A program made the position numbers and the translations under genes. Below, piece by piece: positions 1-7,610 of a stretch of DNA of 23,529 nt. How positions within the stretch are numbered: position 1 is the stretch's first letter; each line of letters starts with the position of its first letter. The notes below the pieces were generated by a model. That model saw only the letters and a list, made by a program, of their open reading frames with translations, had not been told where the DNA came from and made no database searches. Source of the DNA: Sutterella sp. (lineage in GTDB: Bacteria; Pseudomonadota; Gammaproteobacteria; Burkholderiales; Burkholderiaceae_F); contig JAHHRG010000028.1 of the NCBI GenBank assembly GCA_020025965.1, forward strand, positions 1-23,529, in the 5' to 3' direction.

Positions 1-15
1 TCAAAAGAGGAGATG

Positions 16-426
16 ATGACTAAGGACGGACCGATTTGGTTGGTAACGCTCGCCGTTGGCTCGGGTGCCGGGAACGGCGCCACGTTGCGATGGGCGCTTT
101 CCTATAAGTTGAACGGCGTATTGTCCTGGTTCCCCTTGGGAACCTATGCCGCGAATACGCTGGGCGGTTTCCTCTGCGGTCTGGCCTTGGCTTGGACGGC
201 GACAACGCCGTCCCTTTCGCCGATCGTCCGACTTTTTGTGATTACGGGCTTTTTAGGAGGGCTCACGACCTTCTCCACTTTTTCGGGTGAAGCCTTTTCA
301 CTTCTGATGGCCGGTGAAGCTCTGCGTGCCGGAACGCACGTGATGCTTCACGTTGCAACGAGCCTTTTGGCGACGTGGGCCGGATGGACGATTTATCGCG
401 CTATCTTCCACGCGATCTTTGCCTAA
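16..426 (+). CDS. crcB: CrcB/FluC fluoride channel
   Basis: Small integral membrane protein of about 136 residues that exports fluoride across the inner membrane as a dual-topology dimer. The family signature GFLGGLTTFSTFS is present at about residues 78-90. The conserved asparagine motif AANTLGG lies near residues 45-51, and an N-terminal glycine-rich GxGxGATLRW segment replaces the usual GGxxGAxxR. Four hydrophobic segments are predictable, and the length is normal for the family. Two ATGs are adjacent at 13 and 16. The AGAGGAG ribosome site ends at base 12, directly against the first ATG, so the second is the better start. No fluoride riboswitch can be judged because the upstream region is outside the window. 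A terminator follows closely, so the gene ends its transcript here. Confidence 0.93.
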   Translation: MTKDGPIWLVTLAVGSGAGNGATLRWALSYKLNGVLSWFPLGTYAANTLGGFLCGLALAWTATTPSLSPIVRLFVITGFLGGLTTFSTFSGEAFSLLMAGEALRAGTHVMLHVATSLLATWAGWTIYRAIFHAIFA

Positions 427-455
427 AGTTCGTTCGGGATCTTTTCCGATTGACC

Positions 456-495
456 AAAGCCGTCATTTTTCTTAGACGAAAAGTGGCGGCTTTTT
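456..495 (+). terminator. Intrinsic terminator of crcB
   Basis: The arms AAAGCCGTCA and TGGCGGCTTT pair over 10 positions with one G-U wobble, around an 18-base loop. A T-rich run (TTTTTATTAT) follows. It lies 30 bases after the crcB stop. Confidence 0.7.
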
Positions 496-569
496 ATTAT
501 GTTTTTCTATCCGTAATAGTCGCGAAAGACAGAGACTCAAAGCGCAAAGTTTTTCGGCAGAAGGAACTC

Positions 570-728
570 ATGTCTTTAGTCGACACCGTCGTTTCGTCTT
601 TTGAGGCTCGAATGGGTCGCCTTGCCGATGAGATGTTTTGCACGCTTTTGAACGAGCCGTTCTTGGTAACTCAGCCTGACGGAATCAGTGCTGCGAACCG
701 GCGTGTTCCGAACGATAGCTCGGGATAG
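570..728 (+). CDS. Possible 52-residue hypothetical protein
   Basis: A short open frame starting ATG TCT TTA, with AAGGAA 4 bases upstream as a possible ribosome site, ending in TAG. It lies in the otherwise empty gap between the crcB terminator and the clpB promoter. The predicted peptide is mixed in composition, with no signal peptide, membrane segment or recognisable motif. The open frame extends upstream into crcB, so openness alone is weak evidence. I do not recognise it. It could be a real small gene or chance. Confidence 0.22.
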   Translation: MSLVDTVVSSFEARMGRLADEMFCTLLNEPFLVTQPDGISAANRRVPNDSSG

Positions 729-833
729 AAAATCAAGATGACGGCAATTCATTAATACTGAAACACCACCGCTTGTGGTCAGTGAAATAGACCTTATAGA
801 CAAAGTACGTAACAACTACAGGGTCTTTTTGTC

Positions 834-861
834 CTTGAAAACTCTGAAACCTCCCCCATAT
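834..861 (+). promoter_or_regulatory. Sigma-32 heat-shock promoter of clpB
   Basis: CTTGAAA at 834-840, a 13-base spacer, then CCCCATAT at 854-861. Both boxes match the RpoH consensus (CTTGAAA / CCCCATnT) at every defined position, with spacing in the accepted range. Transcription would begin near 868, about 58 bases before the clpB ATG. A weaker housekeeping-like pair, TTGTGG at 773 and TATAGA at 795, lies further upstream. Confidence 0.85.
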
Positions 862-883
862 AAGAAAGGACAGATAAGTTAGA

Positions 884-904
884 GGCGTCTGACGTAAAGA
901 CGCC
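884..904 (+). promoter_or_regulatory. Stem-loop in the clpB 5' leader
   Basis: A perfect 7-bp stem, GGCGTCT / AGACGCC, around the loop GACGTAA. It lies between the predicted heat-shock transcription start and the ribosome site GGAGGA at 910-915. It ends six bases before that ribosome site, so it could affect ribosome loading or mRNA stability. Its role is inferred. Confidence 0.55.
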
Positions 905-925
905 CCAACGGAGGATTAAGTAAAC

Positions 926-3523
926 ATGCGTCAGGACAAATTGACCACAAAATTCCAGGAAGCCTTGAGTGAGGCACAATCCCTAGCCTTGGCTCATGAC
1001 AACCAGTTCATGGAGCCTGTGCATCTTCTGTCGGCCGTTCTGGCCGATAACGAAGGCTCGAGCCGTTCGCTCTTGGAACGTGCCGGCGTTAATGTCTCGG
1101 GTCTTACCCGCGAAGTGAACGCTGCGGTTGAAAAGCTCCCGAAGGTTTCGGGCACGGGCGGTGACATTCAGGTGTCTCGCGATTTGATTGCACTCTTGAA
1201 CCTCACTGAAAAAGAGGCCATGAAAGTGGGCGATCAGTTCATTTCGACCGAAATGTTCCTTTTGGCTTTGTCGGACGATCGCAGTGACGCAGGGCGCCTT
1301 GCTCGCGAAGCGGGTCTTACGCGTGCCGCCATGGAAGCGGCGGTGAAGACTGTGCGCGGTGGCGAAACCGCTGACAATCCCGATGCGGAAAGCCAGCGCG
1401 AAGCCTTGAAGAAATACACGGTTGACTTAACGGAACGTGCGCGTCAGGGAAAATTGGACCCCGTCATCGGTCGTGACGATGAAATTCGTCGCACGATGCA
1501 GATTTTGCAGCGCCGCAGTAAGAATAACCCCGTACTGATCGGTGAACCCGGTGTCGGTAAAACGGCCGTTGTCGAAGGGCTTGCTCAGCGTATTGTCAAT
1601 AACGAAGTGCCCGACAGTCTGAAGGGTAAGCGAGTGTTGTCACTCGATATGGCGGGGCTGATTGCTGGTGCCAAGTACCGTGGCGAATTCGAAGAACGTC
1701 TGAAGAAACTTCTCAAAGAAGTTGTGGCCGACAACGGTCGCATCATTCTCTTTATCGACGAACTCCACACAGTGGTGGGTGCCGGTAAAACGGAAGGTTC
1801 GATGGACGCCGGCAATATGTTGAAGCCTGCGCTCTCGCGCGGCGAACTGCATGTGATCGGTGCGACGACCCTGGATGAATACAGAAAGTATGTCGAAAAG
1901 GATGCGGCACTCGAACGCCGTTTCCAGAAGGTGTTGGTTGACGAGCCGTCCGTTGAAGATACGATCGCCATTCTCCGCGGTTTGCAGGAACGTTATGAAG
2001 CTCATCATGGCGTCGAAATTACCGACCCTGCGATTGTGGCCGCAGCGGAACTCTCGCATCGCTACATCACGGATCGTTTCTTGCCCGATAAGGCTATTGA
2101 CTTGATCGACGAAGCGGCAGCTCGTGTCAAGATGGAAATTGACAGTAAGCCTGAAGCTCTCGATAAGCTTGATCGTCGTTTGATTCAGTTGAAGATCGAA
2201 CGTGAAGCAGTCAAGAAGGAAAAGGACGACGCCTCCAAGAAGCGCCTTCAGATTATTGAAGACGAAATCGCGAAACTCTCGCGCGAATATTCGGATCTTG
2301 AAGAAATCTGGAAGAAAGAAAAGAGCGAAGCCCTGGGGGCCAAGAGCGTGCGCGACGAAATCGACCGTACTCGCCAAAAGATGGAAGAGTACAAGCGTTC
2401 GGCACAGTACGAAAAGCTTGCCGAATTGCAGTACGCCGTTTTGCCGAAACTTGAAGAACGTCTGAAGAAGGCTGAAACCGCCGAAAAAACGGGTCAGGTT
2501 GATAAGCCTCATCTCCTGCGTACCTCTGTGGGTGCTGAAGAAATCGCAGAAGTCGTCAGTCGCGCTACGGGTATTCCGGTGGCGAAGATGATGGAAGGCG
2601 AACGTCAGAAACTGCTCGGTATGGGCGAGGCGCTTCAGAAGCGTGTTGTCGGCCAGAAGGAAGCCGTCAAGCGCGTGGCCGAAACGATTTTGCGTTCGCG
2701 TGCCGGACTTTCGGATCCGAATCGTCCTTACGGCAGCTTCCTCTTCTTGGGTCCCACGGGCGTGGGTAAGACGGAATTGACGAAGGCTTTGGCCGAATTC
2801 CTCTTTGACACGGAAGATGCCATGATTCGTATCGACATGAGCGAATTCATGGAAAAGCACAGCGTGGCACGTTTGATCGGTGCGCCTCCGGGATATGTCG
2901 GCTATGAAGAAGGCGGCTATCTCACGGAAGCCGTCCGTCGTCATCCGTATGCGGTGATTCTTCTGGACGAAGTGGAAAAAGCTCATCCCGACGTTTTCAA
3001 CGTTCTTCTGCAGGTCTTGGACGACGGTCGTATGACGGACGGTCAGGGTCGTACGGTCGACTTCAAGAATACGGTGATCGTCATGACGTCGAACTTGGGA
3101 GCGTCTGAAATTCAGGACATGATCGGCGAATCTCACGATCGCGTGAAGAACGCCGTGATGACCGAAGTGCGCGAACACTTCCGTCCTGAATTCATCAACC
3201 GTATCGACGAAATTGTGGTGTTCAATGCTTTGGGAAGCGATGCGATCCGTCGTATTGCCGATATTCAGCTTGAAAGTCTGCGCGAACGCGTGGCCGCTCA
3301 GGATATCGGTCTCAAGGTAACGGAAGCTGCAATTGTCCGTGTGGCCGATGTGGGCTTTGATCCGCATTACGGTGCTCGTCCCTTGAAGCGTGCCATTCAG
3401 GAACACGTCGAAAACGGACTTGCACGTCTTCTTCTCGAAGGCCGTGCAGCGCCTGGCGACACGATCGTTGTGGACGAAAAGGACGGTCATCTCACGTTCA
3501 GCGTTGAGAAAACCGCTAACTAA
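926..3523 (+). CDS. clpB: ClpB disaggregase (AAA+ chaperone)
   Basis: Cytosolic hexameric ATPase that pulls polypeptides out of aggregates with DnaK/DnaJ/GrpE. At 865 residues it is full length. An N-terminal Clp repeat domain covers about residues 1-145. The first nucleotide-binding domain has Walker A GEPGVGKT at 206-213 and Walker B ending IDE at 277-279. A charged coiled-coil middle domain, the site of DnaK docking, follows at about 405-525. The second nucleotide-binding domain has Walker A GPTGVGKT near 609, then the C-terminal small domain. The GGAGGA ribosome site lies 10 bases before the ATG. It is transcribed alone from a heat-shock promoter and ends at a strong terminator. Confidence 0.98.
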   Translation: MRQDKLTTKFQEALSEAQSLALAHDNQFMEPVHLLSAVLADNEGSSRSLLERAGVNVSGLTREVNAAVEKLPKVSGTGGDIQVSRDLIALLNLTEKEAMKVGDQFISTEMFLLALSDDRSDAGRLAREAGLTRAAMEAAVKTVRGGETADNPDAESQREALKKYTVDLTERARQGKLDPVIGRDDEIRRTMQILQRRSKNNPVLIGEPGVGKTAVVEGLAQRIVNNEVPDSLKGKRVLSLDMAGLIAGAKYRGEFEERLKKLLKEVVADNGRIILFIDELHTVVGAGKTEGSMDAGNMLKPALSRGELHVIGATTLDEYRKYVEKDAALERRFQKVLVDEPSVEDTIAILRGLQERYEAHHGVEITDPAIVAAAELSHRYITDRFLPDKAIDLIDEAAARVKMEIDSKPEALDKLDRRLIQLKIEREAVKKEKDDASKKRLQIIEDEIAKLSREYSDLEEIWKKEKSEALGAKSVRDEIDRTRQKMEEYKRSAQYEKLAELQYAVLPKLEERLKKAETAEKTGQVDKPHLLRTSVGAEEIAEVVSRATGIPVAKMMEGERQKLLGMGEALQKRVVGQKEAVKRVAETILRSRAGLSDPNRPYGSFLFLGPTGVGKTELTKALAEFLFDTEDAMIRIDMSEFMEKHSVARLIGAPPGYVGYEEGGYLTEAVRRHPYAVILLDEVEKAHPDVFNVLLQVLDDGRMTDGQGRTVDFKNTVIVMTSNLGASEIQDMIGESHDRVKNAVMTEVREHFRPEFINRIDEIVVFNALGSDAIRRIADIQLESLRERVAAQDIGLKVTEAAIVRVADVGFDPHYGARPLKRAIQEHVENGLARLLLEGRAAPGDTIVVDEKDGHLTFSVEKTAN

Positions 3524-3570
3524 GCTTACGGGAGAGGCGCTCTAAAACAGGGCGCTATCCGACGGGTACT

Positions 3571-3606
3571 AAAAAGCCGGAGATTTGAGAATCTCCGGCT
3601 TTTTTG
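3571..3606 (+). terminator. Intrinsic terminator of clpB
   Basis: An 11-bp perfect stem, AGCCGGAGATT / AATCTCCGGCT, with a TGAG loop, followed by a T run. An A run on the other side makes it able to serve the convergent minus-strand gene as well. Confidence 0.92.
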
Positions 3607-3621
3607 TTTGTTGCTTTAAGA

Positions 3622-4905
3622 CTAATTCAACAAGTGTTCGGATACGGGAGGAAGGCCAAGTTCGGCGATCGAGGAAAGCGACGTTGATACGCCGTAGGGG
3701 TTCACAAAAATACGCCCTCTAGGTCCTTCTTCTTCCTCATAGTAACGATAGTCCTGATGGAAGACGAGATTCTTGACTCCGATCGCCTTCAAGGTCGCTT
3801 CCAAATTGTTGCCGATGACATTGACATTGAGGGACGTGTCCTGAATGGCGATGCAGTCCCCGGAGAACGGGTGAGCTTTGTCGGTAAACCGTGCAAGAGC
3901 AATACGAATTTCCTGCGTGTAGAACTTCTTGGCATCGGGACGTGAACAAAAGATTGCAATCGAAGCAACCAAGGAACTCGGTGAACAACCGATCGTATGA
4001 ACGGCATTCATGACAAACGGTGCCAAACGCAAGGGAGCCATGATTTGCTCGAGAAAGTCGACACCGCGAACGAGCGGGAAGGGTTCAGCCACAATTACGT
4101 TGTAATTGCGGGTGTTGTCGCGGAACACCTCGGCAGCTTCCTGACACCAGGGATTCTTCGTGATGCGGTTAAGGTCGAAATTAGGATTCCCGTCGTAGTC
4201 GGCGAGGCGGGTACTCCCCTCCATCGGTGTCTGTGTCCAGTGATGAGGATGAACCATGGTGAGTTCGCCCTTGGGTACGGTAACGGTGATGACCGCATGC
4301 AAGAGGTAAAGCCCGTAATTGCGCTCTTTTTCCTGTTGGAGAATCGGGTCAACGAGTTCTTCGGATACGGCCAAACGTTCGTCTTTATAAAGAACCGACT
4401 TGGAGGCCAGCATACGGCGAATGAGCGGATGGCCGGCTTCCATACTGTTGATGGGACCCTGATTGCTGCGAAGTAATTCGTGGTGTACGACAATGCGAGC
4501 CTTCGGGTTGATGTAGTGCTTCTTTAAGAGCGCGACCAACGCTTCGGCCGTTTCTTCGTTGATTTCGATATCCGGCGGTTCGATCTTGAAGATGGAAGTC
4601 AACATCAGGCCGACCGACATAAGCGTGGTAGTTTCGGTTTCTGTGCGAAGTTCGTACTTCACTTCATTCAGAAGACCGAAGAAGTAACCTCGAGCCTCTT
4701 CGACGAGCATGGGATTCGTCTGATGTAAACGCTTGAAGCAATCCTCGACCATATCGTAAAACGCGGGTGTCTTATCCTCGACAACGAGTGCCCTGAGGCG
4801 GGCCTCTAGAAGATCGCGGTCGGCTGTACTGGAATACCCTGTCAGATGATTGAGGATATACATGAGCTCACGGCGTTGTGCTTCGAGGGATGGAGTGCGA
4901 GGCAT
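3622..4905 (-). CDS. Uncharacterised protein, possibly diverged DUF2863-like
   Basis: A 427-residue protein with no signal peptide or membrane segment, so probably cytosolic. I do not recognise a catalytic motif. The N-terminal third looks mostly helical and charged. The C-terminal half contains an LxxAPFVMNAVHTIGCSPSSL stretch around 295-315. Its tail, reading FVNPYG then AELGLPP, weakly recalls the end of the betaproteobacterial DUF2863 family, though the Cys pair I associate with that tail is missing. That assignment is from memory and tentative. A clear ribosome site is not seen before the ATG. It is separated from upstream putP by a 110-base gap containing a hairpin, and is convergent with clpB. 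Codon use matches its neighbours and the frame is intact, so it is a real gene of unknown role. Confidence 0.8.
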   Translation of the reverse strand: MPRTPSLEAQRRELMYILNHLTGYSSTADRDLLEARLRALVVEDKTPAFYDMVEDCFKRLHQTNPMLVEEARGYFFGLLNEVKYELRTETETTTLMSVGLMLTSIFKIEPPDIEINEETAEALVALLKKHYINPKARIVVHHELLRSNQGPINSMEAGHPLIRRMLASKSVLYKDERLAVSEELVDPILQQEKERNYGLYLLHAVITVTVPKGELTMVHPHHWTQTPMEGSTRLADYDGNPNFDLNRITKNPWCQEAAEVFRDNTRNYNVIVAEPFPLVRGVDFLEQIMAPLRLAPFVMNAVHTIGCSPSSLVASIAIFCSRPDAKKFYTQEIRIALARFTDKAHPFSGDCIAIQDTSLNVNVIGNNLEATLKAIGVKNLVFHQDYRYYEEEEGPRGRIFVNPYGVSTSLSSIAELGLPPVSEHLLN

Positions 4906-4959
4906 AAGGGATTGAAAGGGCGAAAAACGGTAGGTGAATAAAAACGATTTTTTTATTTT

Positions 4960-4993
4960 AACGAAACGCCCGATTCGGCGTTGAATCGGGCGT
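4960..4993 (-). terminator. Hairpin terminator after putP
   Basis: An 11-bp perfect stem, ACGCCCGATTC / GAATCGGGCGT, with a 6-base loop, 22 bases beyond the putP stop. On the minus strand it is followed by TTCGTTAAAATAA rather than a clean T run, so termination may be partial and allow read-through into the next gene. Confidence 0.65.
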
Positions 4994-5015
4994 CAGGAGT
5001 GAAAAATCGAAGACT

Positions 5016-6503
5016 TTAGCCGGCCTTGACGAGACTTTCGACTTCGTCAAAGGTTTTTTCCATTTCGGGCGTGGGTTTCTTATCAAGAAGACTGGTCACG
5101 ACGATGGCTACGAGTCCGAAAGCGAAGCCGGGGAGAATTTCGTACAGACCGAACCAAGCGTAGTGATGCCAGACGAGAACCGTTACGGCCCCCGTGATCA
5201 TACCGGCCAGGGCACCGTTGCGAGTCATGCGCTTCCACCAGAGAGACAAGATGACGACAGGACCGAAGGCGGCGCCGAAGCCGGCCCAGGCGTATGCGAC
5301 CAACGAAAGCACCAAGCTGTCGGGATCGCGGGCGAGCCAAACGGCGACGACGGAAATAAAGAGAACCATCAGGCGACCGAACCAAACGAGTTCCTTCTGT
5401 CCTGCATTGGGGCGAATGAAGGTACGGTAGAAATCTTCCGTCAGGGTCGACGAGCAAACGAGAAGCTGACAGGAAAGAGTTGACATCACGGCAGCTAAAA
5501 TGGCGGACATCAGGACACCTGCAATCCAGGGATTAAAGAGCAGACCCGACAACACAATAAAGACACGTTCGTGGTTTTGAGCGACAAGTCCTGCGACATC
5601 CGTATGTTCGGCAAAGTAAGCGGCACCGAAGAAACCGACGCCGACGGCACCTGCCAAGCAAAAGAGCATCCAAAGCGTACCCATACGACGAGCTCCCGGA
5701 ATCACCTTGATGCTGCGTGCAGCCATAAACCGAACGAGAATATGCGGCTGACCAAAATAGCCAAGGCCCCAAGCCAGAAGACTTACGATTCCCAACAGGG
5801 TCTGACCTTCAAGAATATTCAGCATTGCAGGATCGATACTGGCAACGCGTTCCGTAGCGGCTGTAAAACCTCCGAGGTCATACATGACGGCCAAAGGCGT
5901 CACGATCAAAGCGATGCACATCAAAGCGGCCTGAATCGTGTCGGTCCAGGAAACAGCCAAGAAGCCGCCGAAGAAGACGTAGAGGATCGTCGCTGCCGCA
6001 CCCACCAAGAGTGCAGTGCCGTAACTCATTTCAAAGGTGTTTTCAAAGAGACGAGCTCCGGCCACCACCCCCGACGCACAATAGATGGTGAAGAAAAGCA
6101 AAATAACGGCAGCCGAACCGATTCGAAGAAGATTCTTTTTGTCTTCAAAACGATGGGAGAAATAGTCGGGAAGGGTCAGCGCGTTGTGGGTCTTTTCCGT
6201 ATAAAGACGAAGACGCGATGCGACGATGCACCAATTGATATAGGCACCGAGGCTTAAACCGACGGCGACCCAGATGCTCGAAATCCCGGTAAGGAGTACT
6301 GCACCCGGTAATCCCATCAGAAGCCAGCCGCTCATGTCGGAGGCGCCGACCGAAAGGGCAGTTACCAGACCGCCGAGGCTACGACCGCCCAAAACGTAGT
6401 CGTTGTAGTTCTTCGTGTAGTTATAGGCAAAAAAGCCGACACCGACCATCAATAAGAGATAGCCGATGAACGTAATTGCTGTGGGATTCGAAAGAAAGTC
6501 CAT
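5016..6503 (-). CDS. putP: Sodium/proline symporter PutP
   Basis: Inner-membrane carrier of the sodium:solute symporter family that takes up proline with sodium. About 495 residues with roughly 13 hydrophobic segments, close to the 502 of E. coli PutP. The early motif ASDMSGWLLMGLPGA, part of the sodium and proline path, is intact. The segment CSSTLTEDFYRTFIR followed by QKELVWFGR matches the PutP family. The frame is open to an ATG at 6548, but that codon lies inside the leader hairpin. The ATG at 6503, giving MDFLSNPTAITF, matches the family N-terminus and has GAAGAAAAG just upstream. Together with the aspartate locus it suggests reliance on amino acids as substrates. Confidence 0.93.
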   Translation of the reverse strand: MDFLSNPTAITFIGYLLLMVGVGFFAYNYTKNYNDYVLGGRSLGGLVTALSVGASDMSGWLLMGLPGAVLLTGISSIWVAVGLSLGAYINWCIVASRLRLYTEKTHNALTLPDYFSHRFEDKKNLLRIGSAAVILLFFTIYCASGVVAGARLFENTFEMSYGTALLVGAAATILYVFFGGFLAVSWTDTIQAALMCIALIVTPLAVMYDLGGFTAATERVASIDPAMLNILEGQTLLGIVSLLAWGLGYFGQPHILVRFMAARSIKVIPGARRMGTLWMLFCLAGAVGVGFFGAAYFAEHTDVAGLVAQNHERVFIVLSGLLFNPWIAGVLMSAILAAVMSTLSCQLLVCSSTLTEDFYRTFIRPNAGQKELVWFGRLMVLFISVVAVWLARDPDSLVLSLVAYAWAGFGAAFGPVVILSLWWKRMTRNGALAGMITGAVTVLVWHHYAWFGLYEILPGFAFGLVAIVVTSLLDKKPTPEMEKTFDEVESLVKAG

Positions 6504-6529
6504 CTTTTCTTCTTTTTCGTGTGGGCAGG

Positions 6530-6568
6530 AAAAAATCGACCGTCCCACTTTCTCTCAAATTGGGACGG
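6530..6568 (-). terminator. Intrinsic terminator between rsgA and putP
   Basis: On the minus strand, CCGTCCCA / TGGGACGG form a perfect 8-bp stem with a 13-base loop. TCGA and six T residues follow. It sits only 27 bases before the putP ATG and 92 bases after the rsgA stop. It could end the rsgA transcript or act as an attenuator in the putP leader. Confidence 0.7.
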
Positions 6569-6579
6569 CCGGAAAGGCT

Positions 6580-6585
6580 AGTATA
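6580..6585 (-). promoter_or_regulatory. Possible -10 element for putP
   Basis: TATACT on the minus strand, a 5/6 match to the sigma-70 -10 box. No convincing -35 box stands 16-18 bases upstream. If used, transcription would start near 6573, just before the terminator-like hairpin. Confidence 0.3.
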
Positions 6586-6659
6586 CGGACGTTAAGACCG
6601 AAATGGCGGAAAAAGAACGATTTTTTGCCCGAAATAGGCAAAGAGCCTTAGAAAAACCG

Positions 6660-7610
6660 TTAGAGCGGTAAAGTATCCGCGTGCGCCGCTACAGCTCGGT
6701 AGAACTGGTAACGTGCCTCATCAATGTCGCCTCGTTCTACAGCGGCCTTGACGCTGCAGCCCGGTTCTTCCAAATGACGACAGTTGAAGAATCGGCACCC
6801 GTCGATATGTTTGGCGATGTCGGGCATGGCACGAAGAATGTCGTTCAAGGACAAATGCGCCAAACCGAATTCCTGGAAACCCGGAGTATCGATAACGCTT
6901 CCGGTCCAGTCGTCTTCTTTTGCTTCATACCAGCGAGCGGTCGTGGTGGTCTGCTTACCGAGATTGAGGGCTTCGGAGAACTCACGAGTTGCGGCCTGAG
7001 CGTGCGGCACCAAGAGATTCAAAATGGTGGATTTGCCCATGCCGGACTGGCCGACCAATAAAACGGCTTTCCCTTCAAAGCGTTCGATCAGCTTTGCGCG
7101 GGTTTCGTCGGGTTCGGCACCGGCCGATACTTCCAGCGTTTCCTGACCAATTGAGGTGAGAAGATCAACGGCGACCTTCGCTTCTTCGGCACCTTCTGTC
7201 AGTTCTTTCTTATTGCGGATGACGACGGCGGGGATGCCGGCCTGATGTGCGGCGAGCAGAGCCTTCCAGATGAACCACGGATTGAAGGTCGGACGGGAGG
7301 CAAAAACGATGGCGACCAGATCGACGTTGGCAGCCAAAGACTTTACTCGCCATTCGTCGGAACGGTAAAGAAGATTGCGACGCTCTTCGATCGATTCGAT
7401 GGCGGCTACTCCCGACTGAGCTTCGGAGCAGTGAACAATGTCGCCTACGACCACGTCACCTTTCTTACCGCGGCGATGCGCTTCGAGGGTCGTGCCGTCA
7501 GGGAGTGTCACCATATAGTGACGTCCGTGACCGGCTGTCACCAAACCGGTAATCGTTGCTTCGGTGGGTTCTTGCGCTTTGGTGCGCGAGCGTTGCGGCT
7601 TTTTGGCCAT
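6660..7610 (-). CDS. rsgA: Ribosome small-subunit GTPase RsgA
   Basis: Circularly permuted GTPase that helps late maturation of the 30S subunit. At 316 residues it has an N-terminal OB-fold region (about 15-75). The permuted GTPase order follows: G4 NKKE at 133-136, G1 GQSGMGKST at 187-195, G3 DTPGF at 241-245. A C-terminal zinc-binding module has Cys272, Cys277, His279 and Cys285. The G4 motif has Glu where NKxD has Asp, a conservative change. The ATG shares one base with the stop of the upstream M48 peptidase gene (TGATG), implying translational coupling. Confidence 0.95.
   Translation of the reverse strand: MAKKPQRSRTKAQEPTEATITGLVTAGHGRHYMVTLPDGTTLEAHRRGKKGDVVVGDIVHCSEAQSGVAAIESIEERRNLLYRSDEWRVKSLAANVDLVAIVFASRPTFNPWFIWKALLAAHQAGIPAVVIRNKKELTEGAEEAKVAVDLLTSIGQETLEVSAGAEPDETRAKLIERFEGKAVLLVGQSGMGKSTILNLLVPHAQAATREFSEALNLGKQTTTTARWYEAKEDDWTGSVIDTPGFQEFGLAHLSLNDILRAMPDIAKHIDGCRFFNCRHLEEPGCSVKAAVERGDIDEARYQFYRAVAAHADTLPL

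Noticed and set aside
375..569. Upstream extension of the small frame at 570-728
   Set aside because: It overlaps the crcB 3' end and runs through its terminator, so only the part from 570 could be a gene.
1640..3490. A 616-residue open frame antisense to clpB
   Set aside because: A shadow of clpB codon bias. clpB itself is certain and no family motif appears in the antisense product.
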